From contig NZ_AP017902.1 in the NCBI RefSeq assembly GCF_002356075.1, positions 248,001 to 312,000 of the forward strand: DNA of 64,000 bases, written 5' to 3'. Origin of the DNA: Mycoplasmopsis bovigenitalium (GTDB lineage Bacteria; Bacillota_I; Bacilli_A; Mycoplasmatales; Metamycoplasmataceae). Both the position numbers and the translations under genes were made by a program. Shown piece after piece: positions 56,649 to 64,000 of this stretch (positions are counted from its first letter, which is position 1; each line of letters opens with the position of its first letter). The notes beneath the pieces are model-generated. The model ran no database searches. It was not told where the DNA came from and saw nothing but the letters and a program-made list of their open reading frames with translations.

Positions 56649-56680
56649 AATATAAGGGTTTTTAAGCCTTATATTTTTTT
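56649..56680 (+). terminator. Second terminator after 23S
   Basis: AATATAAGG pairs with CCTTATATT over a 9-nt loop, followed by T-rich DNA. No 5S gene lies between 23S and here. Confidence 0.8.
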
Positions 56681-56740
56681 ATAAAAAAATATATTTTATT
56701 ATACTTTTATACTTACCCGAGTTTCCCAGTTTCAAATAAT

Positions 56741-56785
56741 AAAAATAACGAATAAGCCTTATTTATAGTGCTTTTCGTTATTTTT
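56741..56785 (-). terminator. Terminator hairpin of the IS1634-like transposase
   Basis: AAAAATAACGAA pairs with TTCGTTATTTTT, 12 bp perfect, loop about 21 nt. Read from the minus strand, it begins 4 nt after the transposase stop and ends in a T run. Confidence 0.65.
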
Positions 56786-56788
56786 ATG

Positions 56789-58441
56789 CTATTTTTTAAT
56801 TACAATTTTTTTAATAAGATCATATTCGCTTCAAATATCTTTTATTGTTTTCGAATCTTCTCTTTGTCTTTTAATGATTTCTTTTGTTTTTGAGTTGATA
56901 TCAACTCTTTCTCTTAGTTTGGATAATATATTAATAAGTTTTTGTTCAGATAAATGGTCAATTACACCATAATCCTCATAAAACTTGTTTATCTTATAAG
57001 TAATAAGTTTTAATAAAACAAGTGATATAAAACATAATATTGAGTGTGCTATTATGTGTTCGTCTAGTCTCACATAAACCGGTCTAATTTGTAAAAAACT
57101 TTTTAATGCTCTAAAATTTGTTTCAATTTTTCATTGGTTCGCGTACTTTTCAATGATTTTTTCAGCAGAAATATTTGAAATATTTGTTTCATAAACATAG
57201 ATACCATCAAATTCAGAATCTTTTGTGACTTTTTCAAAGTCTAATTCAAATTTAAACTTAGATATTTGTTTAAAGAATTTGCATTTTTTTGTACCCAACA
57301 TTTTTGTTGAATCAACATAACCGCTTTTGTCTTGTTTTTTACGGAAATTATCAATCAAAATTCCGCGATCTTCTCTATCTTTTTTTGCTCTTGTTTTTGA
57401 ATAAGTTACAATTCTTCTTCTTAATTTACCATTAAATCTTGTATTTTTTCAATTAGATTCATATTCTGTTTCTTTGTATCTAAATTCAGAATCTCCAATG
57501 TATCCTTCGCGATCTAAAATCCAATTTTTAAAATTCTGACTACCAGATTTTGCTCTATATGAGATTATAAAATTGTGTCCTCTTTGTTCTAAAAAACGGA
57601 TATTTGCATTTGTACTCATCCCTCTATCAGCAATAATTGTTATATTTTTTATGCCAAATTTAGTTTCAAGTTCCAGTATAAATGGAATCATTGTTCTTGA
57701 ATCACCTGTGTTTCCCTTGAAAACTTTCATGTAAATAGGAATACCATTTTTGTCGCACGCAAGACCAATCACAATCTGATCTTCTTTGAATTTGGCATCT
57801 TTAGAATACCCAGGAACCCTAAGTCCTTCGCGGCTAAAACTTTCAAAATACACTGTAGATGAATCAAAATAGATTTCATCTAATTTACTTTTTGTTTCCG
57901 ATTCAACTAATTTATTTATTGAAAAAAGCAATTGGTCTTTGTTTTCGTGAACAATGTCTAAAAGTCTATAAAAGCTATTCTTAGAAGAAAAGATATTTGT
58001 TGAATATTCATCTGAATCATTAAATGAGTTGTATATACTTGTAGGATTAATAATTCTTTTAGCCACTAAGAAATTAAATATTTCATTCATATTTTTATGT
58101 CTTGTGGGTTTTAATTGTTTAAATATGTTGTGTTTTTCAATAAATTCACTTATTAATTCATTGCCAACGCAAATACTTGTATGTTGGATTTTTTCTTTTT
58201 CAATCGAGTGTAGAAGCGCATGTTTAACTTTATCTGGATTATCCTGTCTAGTGAAGTTTTTAAGTTTGTTTTTTATTATCTCGATTGCGTTTTCGTTAAT
58301 TTCAAGTAGTTTTTCTACATTTCCTAAACTAAACCATCTTGTTGGATTTTTATTGAATCCGTTTGACCAGCCAACATATTTATATAAAACGCCCTTTTTA
58401 TTTCCATGAACATTAAATAGCATCAAATCTTGTTTTTCCAT
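56789..58441 (-). CDS. IS1634-family transposase
   Basis: A 550-residue transposase, one frame to TAG 56789-56791 once TGA is Trp (I checked the joins). DDE core: EIYFDSSTVYFES, ITIIADRGMSTNANIRF and YANQWKIETNFRALKSFLQI (the YREK-like Glu region). The ATG at 58441 has no Shine-Dalgarno but TATAAT ends 6 nt upstream, so the mRNA is probably leaderless. It appears intact. Confidence 0.9.
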
Positions 58442-58447
58442 ATTCTT

Positions 58448-58453
58448 ATTATA
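58448..58453 (-). promoter_or_regulatory. -10 box of the leaderless transposase transcript
   Basis: TATAAT on the minus strand, 6 nt (AAGAAT) before the ATG at 58441, no ribosome binding site. Confidence 0.6.
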
Positions 58454-58501
58454 TCATAAATGTAATTAAATGCAATTATAAAATTAAAAAATATGAAAAA
58501 T

Positions 58502-58523
58502 TCCATACTATATATAGTATGGA
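58502..58523. repeat. 22-bp perfect palindrome upstream of the transposase promoter
   Basis: CCATACTA-TATA-TAGTATGG with one extra pair on each side. Its centre is about 60 bp from the -10 box and about 60 bp from the element end. It could be an operator or a transposase-binding site. Confidence 0.6.
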
Positions 58524-58691
58524 GTGAAAAAAATAGTTAAATTAGATTAATTTATCGCTTAAAACTGGGAAACGCAGGAAACTAATTTCTGCAAAACTTA
58601 TTCGTTTTTATTACAAACACTGCGACTAAAAAATTATTTTATTAGTTTGCACGCAAAAAATATGGTATTTTCATAAAATACCAGAAAATTT

Positions 58692-58723
58692 ATAGCTTGC
58701 GGGCTATTTTTTTTTTTTTTTTT
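58692..58723 (+). terminator. Hairpin with T17 tract
   Basis: ATAGC-TTGCGG-GCTAT followed by 17 T. A second perfect hairpin (TGGTATTTT-CAT-AAAATACCA) lies just upstream at about 58664-58684. The stretch 58574-58808 has no gene; these hairpins lie before the surface-protein gene. Confidence 0.6.
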
Positions 58724-58808
58724 GCGCAAAGGTAAAATGTAAGAGATTAACTAAATAATAGATAAAAAATTCTTTTTCATATATTTATAAACCAATAAGG
58801 AGTAAGTT

Positions 58809-60500
58809 ATGAGTAAATCTACAAAGCGGAGACTGTTTAATTGCGCAGTTCTTATCGCAAGCGGTAGCGCAGTTGGCGCTACTTCTGCAATTATTATTCA
58901 AAAAAATCATTTGCACCCAAGAGAAGTTAAAAAAATTAATGATGAGATAAAAGAGCAAATAATTCATGTTAATAACACCGGTGATAAACTTGACCAAAAT
59001 AAAGGTTCTGTTTATTCATTAAAAAATGCTATTGATGAAGCTGAACAAAAATTAGCACAATTCAATCGAAAATTCAATGAATATGACAAAGAAGAATACG
59101 AAACTAACGATAAAATCAATAATGAAATTGATAATTTTAAAAATTCAATTAGCGAATTAAAAGCTAAAATTAAAAATTCTAAATTGCGTTATGAGCAAAA
59201 TAAATCTGCATTTGATACTATGTACGATGAAGCAATGGAAACTTCAGATAAAGCCAAAAAACAATTAAAAGAAATCTATGAAATTGACAAGCCAAGACTT
59301 CAAGCAGCTGACATTAAATTAGAAACAGCAATTAAAAAAGTCGAGAATTCTAAACAAAAAGTTCAAAATTCTCAATCACACGTTGACAATTTATCAACTT
59401 TAAATGAAGAACTAAAACAAGCAATTGAAGAAGTTAAAAAACTAATTGAGGAATTAAAAAACGTTAATGAAGAACAAAAAAACAATAAATATTTACAAGC
59501 AATTAACAATGTAATTAATGAGTTAAATGACAAAATCAACAAATCTGCAAATCTTGGCAACAATATTAAAGAGATTGAAGATTTCATTGCTGATTTAGAA
59601 AAAAACATAACCAAAGCAAGTAGCACAGTAAAAATTGTTGAATCAGAAGAAGGCTTGAACGAGTCTGTTTTAGCAGCAAATGAACAACTTAAAGATATTA
59701 TTTCAAAATCAGAGCAAGCACTAAAAAATGGTAAAACAAAATTAGAAGTTATTTCAAATAATATTGACAAAAAATTAAATGAATTAGAAACAAAAATTAA
59801 TAAATCTAAACAAAAAATCGCAAATAGCACTGATTTTGATGAATTATCAAAAGAATTTGATAATTACAACACAACAAATGAATCAATAAAAGATTTAGAA
59901 ATAAAAATTAAGGATGCAGAATACGACAAAGGTCTTAAACATATTTGACAATTAAAATTAAATAATGAAAATAATAAAGTTGCTTCATTAGATAAAATGA
60001 AAAGCATAATAACTAAAGTTTTAGAGGTAGCAAATAATCTTAACGAAGAACAAATTGAGCACTTTTCAGTAAAAATAACTTTAGCTAATACTCCGCAAGA
60101 ATTAGCGAATATTCGTGATGAAATAAATCTAGCTAATAAAAAAGAACAATATAAAAAGTTTGTAAGAACATTGTCAAATCTTTCTAAAGATGAAATTAAC
60201 GAATTGATTAGTAAAATCAATGAATCTAACGAATCTAACTTAGAAAAAATTAAAGAAGAATACTCAAAAATTAATGATGAAAAAGCCAAATTGATTGCAG
60301 AAATCAATACTTTTGACTTTAGTCATGAATATAAAAATCAATTAGATAATAATATCAAATCAAAAAACCTAAATGAGGCAAATTCATTCAAAGAAGAAAT
60401 AAAACATATTAATAATTCTAAGACAAAAGTTAAAGAATTTATTAATAATTCTGAAAACAAAATTCCTGAAAATAAAAAACAGAACTTAAAGATTTATTAA
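58809..60500 (+). CDS. Coiled-coil surface protein, 5' part (frameshifted)
   Basis: A 563-codon frame. N-terminal signal-anchor (LFNCAVLIASGSAVGATSAI) without a clear lipobox, then long Lys/Glu/Asn-rich coiled coils (about residues 40-370) and helical modules such as LNEEQIEHFSVKITLANTPQ and LSKDEINELISKINESNESN that resemble GA/FIVAR-type three-helix units. AAGGAG precedes the ATG. The frame ends at TAA 60498-60500, soon after an A6 tract at 60474-60479. One more A would join it to the next frame, giving a protein of about 1169 residues. Confidence 0.8.
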
Positions 60501-62317
60501 CAAAAGCACAAAGTCAAGCGGATGTTCAAAATGTGCAAAATAAAGCGCAATTAGAAAAATCTAAACAAAATGCAATTAATGAAATTAATAAATTAAATAT
60601 TAATAATAAAGAGCAATTGATTGACGAAATAAACAAAAAAGATGACGAAGCGGGCATTAGATCAATTGTTGCTAAAGCCAAAGGCGATGTTTTAGAATCA
60701 GAAAAACTAGAAGCTGAATCAAAAATTAAAGATCTTGACTTTATTAGCAATAACGAAAAAACACAAAAAATCAATCAAATAAAAAATACAACAAACGCAA
60801 ACAAAGAGCAAATAAACAAAATAGTTGAAGAATTAACAAACAAAAATAAAGAAAAACAAGATTTATTTGACAAAAACATAAAGAATAATGACTTATTTAC
60901 TAATAAATTTATTGATGAAACCAAAAACAAATTAGTAAACGAAGACAACAAAGATAAATATAACAAAATCAAAAACGATTTTGCTACTTTAAAAACACAA
61001 AAAGAAGATTTAATCAATAAATTAGATAATAAAGCTACTTTTCCTTATTTAGGTGAAAAAGATAAACAAAATCTAAAGAATAAATTAAAACAAGCTATTG
61101 ATTCCGAATCTATCAAGGAAGTTGAAAAGGAAGCTAGTCAACTAAATGCTGACAAACAAAAATTAATTAGTGAAGTTGATAAGTTAGAAAAAGTTGAAGC
61201 TGATAAAGCATCAACAAAAGAGCAAATTATTAATGCAAATGGCAAGAATGAAGCTCAAAAAATTTATGACGAGTTAAAAGTTAAATCAAATAAAGAAAAA
61301 GAGAATTCAAAGGCAGCAGAATACAATGATTCAATTAAAGATATAAGTGATAAAATTGAAGATTTAAAATTATATAATCAGTCAATAACAAGTGTAAACC
61401 TAAAACAAAAAAATAATGAATTAATAGGCCACCTAGAAAAACAAGTTACTCAGTACAAACAAGAGTATAAACAAAACCTTGAAAATAATTCAATTCAAGA
61501 AAAAGGCAAAAAACTAAAATTAGCTAAAGATATTATTAAAAAATATGTTGATACAATAAAAGATTCCCTTAACTATATAAATAATAGGGCAGAAAATGAT
61601 TCTATAAAATCCGATGGTTGAGAAGAATTCTACAATTCTACTATTAAGCATAATAAAGTCTTTTTCGATGGGTTAACTAAGACAAACCTTGAGAATTACA
61701 GTATAAATGGACACAATGTAAATCGCATCATGCCAGATGTTTATTTCCGTACCAAGTATAAAATATTCAAAAAAGAAATATTAAGACTTATCGGCAACGG
61801 AAAATGAAGAGTAAAGAATGGTCGATTAATAATATCATTTATGTATTTAGATAATAAAGAAGAAGAAATTAAGGGGGAAGAAAATGTAACTAAAGCTCGC
61901 CCTACATTAGATAAAACAAAATATAATTCAAAATATAATAATTTAACTATTAATTGAAATACATATCCAAAACGTCCTAGTTTTGCAAAACGTTCTATTG
62001 CACGAGATTCACTTGATTATTATGACCCAAATAAAATACAATTTAAACGGCTAGGTAGAATATATGATTATCATGCATGAGGAATATCATTTAAGTCCGG
62101 TGATAATGATGGGCTTGAATTGGACTTAAAGATAATTGGTATGCCTAATGATAAAAACTATATAATTCCTTTAATCTACATCAAAGAGGATTATGAAAGT
62201 AAAAAAGACAGCTATAATCCAAACGATCCCAACGTTGCCACACAAAATTTCGATACCAATGTAAATAAGGGAGACAGCATCAAAGAGGATGACTTAATAG
62301 CTAAAAATATTCAATAA
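60476..62317 (+). pseudogene. Coiled-coil surface protein, 3' part (in another frame)
   Basis: About 613 codons continuing the same protein: KTELKDLLTKAQSQADVQ then repeats of the same helical module type (LEKSKQNAINEINKLN, AKASTKEQIINANGKN style), coiled coil to about 61600, then a globular C-terminal domain of about 230 residues (WEEFYNSTIKHNKVFFDGL, GNGKWRVKNGRLIISFMYLD, DYHAWGISFKSGDNDGLELD). It has no start codon with a ribosome binding site near its beginning. It is either a broken gene, a phase-OFF state, or a one-base sequence error. Confidence 0.75.
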
Positions 62318-62333
62318 CAATTAAAAAATCCAC

Positions 62334-62367
62334 ACAACGTAATTGTTAACATTACGTTGTTTTTTTA
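62334..62367 (+). terminator. Terminator of the surface-protein gene
   Basis: ACAACGTAA-TTGTTAACA-TTACGTTGT followed by T7, starting 17 nt after the stop codon. Confidence 0.85.
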
Positions 62368-62640
62368 TTTAAAGAAGCGCAATACTAGCAACAATAAATA
62401 TTGAGTATTTTTCACTTTTTTTACACTATACTTCAATCTTGTTTATCACAAAAATAAAATATGTAAACAAAACAAGAAAATAATACTAATAGCTCATGTA
62501 TTATTTTTTTATGCTATTTCATACATTTAAGCCATTGGTCAAATGTTTTGAAAATAAAAATCAAATCTCTGAATATAACGATTTGATTTTATACAAAATT
62601 TCGATTAAATTTAAATACACCCCCCCAACATAACCAAATG

Positions 62641-62673
62641 AAAAAAAATAAATATCGTGCCTGGCAAGATATT
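62641..62673 (-). terminator. Terminator of the ECF S-component gene
   Basis: On the minus strand AATATCTTGCC pairs with the following GGCACGATATT (one mismatch), then a T-rich tract (A8 on plus at 62641-62648). Confidence 0.7.
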
Positions 62674-62710
62674 TTTGTAAATTAATTCATTTTACAATTG
62701 AATTAGTAAA

Positions 62711-63328
62711 TTATCAAGTGATTGTTTTTTTGTATTGATATGTATTTCTAAAATTTATTAATGGAATATAAACTGCTAAACCAATTAAAACATTAGCAAT
62801 AGGCTCAAAAATCAAGTTAATTGTATTTAATACTATAAAAGTTTTTAAACCTGGCAAACCCGCAAGCGTGTTAATAAAATTTGAGTGAACATATAATGCA
62901 GTAAATACAAACAAAGTATTTAACTCCGTAGCAATTAAAGTCAATATTATGAACTTTCATAATTTAGGTTTATTATTCATTCTCAATAATAAATATGCAA
63001 GATAGGTGCCTATTCCAACAAAAAATCTAGGCAAAATTGAAACATCAACATATTGAAATCAAATTAAACCAACAATTATAGAAGCTATAAAAGAAGAAAA
63101 ACCAAATCCCAATCCACTAACAAAAGCTCCCTTAAATCCCAGATGAACAACGGCAATTGCCAATATCACTGGTAAGTAAGTCAGTCATGCAGGCCCAAAT
63201 GGAATATAAGCCAAAAAGACCGAAAAACCTGAAGCTATAAAATATGCTAAATAAATAGATAAACTAGTTAACTCATATGTAAAAAAAGATCTACTTTTAT
63301 AGCTATAAATTAGTTTCAAACTGTGCAT
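62711..63328 (-). CDS. ECF-type transporter S (substrate-binding) component
   Basis: A 205-residue membrane protein with about six helices. YIPFGPAWLTYLPVILAIAV, HLGFKGAFVSGLGFGFSSF and the later IATELNTLFVFTALYVHS pattern resemble EcfS proteins. It would pair with the EcfA1/A2/T module (not in this window) to import a vitamin; the substrate cannot be told from sequence. The last codon before TAA is TGA (Trp). ATG 63328 has no ribosome binding site; TATAAT ends 6 nt upstream (leaderless). The initial residues MHSLKLIYSYKSRSFFTYEL are cytoplasmic. Confidence 0.75.
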
Positions 63329-63334
63329 GAGTTA

Positions 63335-63340
63335 ATTATA
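63335..63340 (-). promoter_or_regulatory. -10 box of the leaderless ECF S-component transcript
   Basis: TATAAT on the minus strand followed by TAACTC and then ATG at 63328. Confidence 0.6.
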
Positions 63341-63372
63341 TTCTTAAAATTTTAAATTTATTATTTTTTAGT

Positions 63373-63378
63373 TATAAT
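63373..63378 (+). promoter_or_regulatory. -10 box of the tRNA-Trp gene
   Basis: TATAAT 13 nt before the tRNA 5' end. Confidence 0.55.
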
Positions 63379-63391
63379 TATATGGAACACT

Positions 63392-63466
63392 AGGAGTGTA
63401 GTTCAATGGTAGAACAACGGGCTTCAACCCCGTGTGTTATGGGTTCGAGTCCTGTCACTCCTGCCA
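63392..63466 (+). tRNA. trnW: tRNA-Trp (anticodon UCA), reads UGA
   Basis: 75 nt including an encoded CCA. Acceptor AGGAGTG pairs with CACTCCT. D arm GTTC-AATGGTA-GAAC; anticodon stem ACGGG/CCCGT with loop CTTCAAC, anticodon TCA; T loop TTCGAGT. UCA pairs with UGA (and UGG by wobble), so this is the tRNA behind the code-4 reading seen all over the window. Confidence 0.95.
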
Positions 63467-63646
63467 TTTTTTTATTACTTTTTTTATAATATTTATTTAA
63501 AAAGTAATAAAAATTATCGAGATTTTTAAGGCGAAAATTTAAGAAATATTTTCCATATATATTGATTTTTAAATTGATTTTGGCTAATTTATATAAATTA
63601 ATTATCTTTGTATTAGAATATTAAATATTAGTAAGCAAGGAGAGAG

Positions 63647-64000
63647 ATGAAAAAAATAATTTATGACTATGATTTCGTTTTTAAAGACAATAATAATGAA
63701 AACGAAAACATAATATTTGTTCATGGTTTTAACTCAAGTGCTGGTAGATTTAAATTTTTTGAACAATATTGAACAAAATCTAATTACTATGCAATACAAT
63801 TTCCGGGCAACAATCAAGTAGAACCTGTAAATGGACACGATGTTAGCGTGTATCAATTTGCAAAATTGTTGGTAGAATTCATTGAAAAAAATCAATTAAA
63901 AAATGTTACTTTAATTGGTCACTCAATGGGTGGGGGAACCATATCGTTAGCCTATAAAATGCGTCCTGAATTATTTAAAAAAATGGTTTATGTAGCACCA
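63647..64000 (+). CDS. Alpha/beta hydrolase (C-terminus outside window)
   Basis: The first 118 codons. IIFVHGFNSSAGRFKFF contains the oxyanion-hole HG motif, and LIGHSMGGGTISLAY the nucleophile elbow GHSMGG. AAGGAGAG precedes the ATG at 63647. Mycoplasma genomes carry several such putative esterases/lipases. The catalytic Asp and His would lie beyond the window. One TGA encodes Trp (QYWTKS). Confidence 0.88.

Larger units (their letters stand above)
56721..58573 (-). mobile_element. IS1634-like (IS4 superfamily) insertion sequence
   Basis: About 1.85 kb, close to the 1.87 kb of IS1634. Ends carry GTTTCCCAGTTT (56721-56732) and its complement (58562-58573). A further copy GTTTCCCAGTT lies outside at 56630-56640, beyond the rRNA terminator. 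The element sits just downstream of 23S. I could not define the target duplication; IS1634 is known for long and variable ones. Confidence 0.8.
62318..62710. other. Intergenic region between convergent genes
   Basis: No gene seen. Besides the terminator above it contains AATAATAC...GTATTATT with a T run (about 62477-62513), an 11-bp perfect stem AAAATCAAATC/GATTTGATTTT (about 62558-62591), a C7 run and the terminator at 62651. Confidence 0.6.

Noticed and set aside
60526-61017. Minus-strand Ser/Phe/Leu-rich frames opposite the surface protein
   Set aside because: Antisense to Lys/Glu/Asn-rich coiled coil; such shadow frames appear throughout the gene.

Overview
This window is from a wall-less mollicute (Mycoplasma sensu lato) that reads UGA as tryptophan. 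The DNA is very A+T rich. Nearly every gene is open only if TGA is a sense codon. S14 and S8 each end in a TGA-encoded Trp just before a TAA/TAG stop, and a tRNA-Trp with anticodon UCA lies at 63392-63466. The lipoprotein/nuclease/ABC-transporter operon at 2.3-11.2 kb resembles the cluster known from M. agalactiae, M. bovis and M. hyopneumoniae. I do not name a species. All coordinates were worked out by hand with genetic code 4.

Layout. 1-0.9 kb: phosphatidylglycerophosphate synthase (partial) and a small membrane protein, minus strand. 1-2.2 kb: a lipoprotein. 2.3-11.2 kb: an operon with a solute-binding lipoprotein, a thermonuclease lipoprotein, an ABC ATPase with a very large insertion, two permeases (overlapping by 92 nt), a small membrane protein and a lipoprotein. 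11.3-12.6 kb: an IS3-family element. About 12.6-33 kb: a prophage. 33.3-34.8 kb: a TrkH/KtrB K+ transporter. 35.1-36.2 kb: a membrane-anchored protein whose N-terminus is homologous to the N-terminal extension of this organism's ribosomal protein L4. 36.3-39.9 kb: a YqaJ-like nuclease, a DUF2779 protein and a Sua5/YrdC protein. 40.3-49.9 kb: the S10-spc ribosomal cluster, rpsJ to rplO, without rpmD and ending after rplO. 50.0-51.6 kb: an IS30-family element with a visible 15-bp target duplication. 51.8-56.5 kb: 16S-23S rRNA, with no spacer tRNA and no 5S. 56.7-58.6 kb: an IS1634-like element. 58.8-62.3 kb: a long coiled-coil surface protein broken by a one-base frameshift at an A6 tract. 62.7-64 kb: an ECF transporter S component, tRNA-Trp(UCA) and a partial alpha/beta hydrolase.

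The most unusual part is the prophage. It is a compact, probably long-tailed HK97-type virus written in code 4. Order on the minus strand: small and large terminase, portal, a prohead-protease/major-capsid fusion with two internal start sites, head-tail connector, a head-closure-like domain fused to a long coiled coil, an HK97-gp10-like protein, tail terminator, tail tube, tail-assembly chaperone pair with a canonical -1 slippery site, a short tape measure, tail-tip proteins and a cluster of membrane proteins including a tiny lipoprotein. One plus-strand membrane gene with a leaderless promoter is embedded in it. Upstream of the terminase genes lies a six-site inverted array with exact 43-bp spacing and exact two-fold symmetry, with several G-runs, next to a ribbon-helix-helix regulator and a tyrosine integrase preceded by an AAAT microsatellite. 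I found no lysis or replication gene. The absence of an endolysin fits a host without a cell wall.
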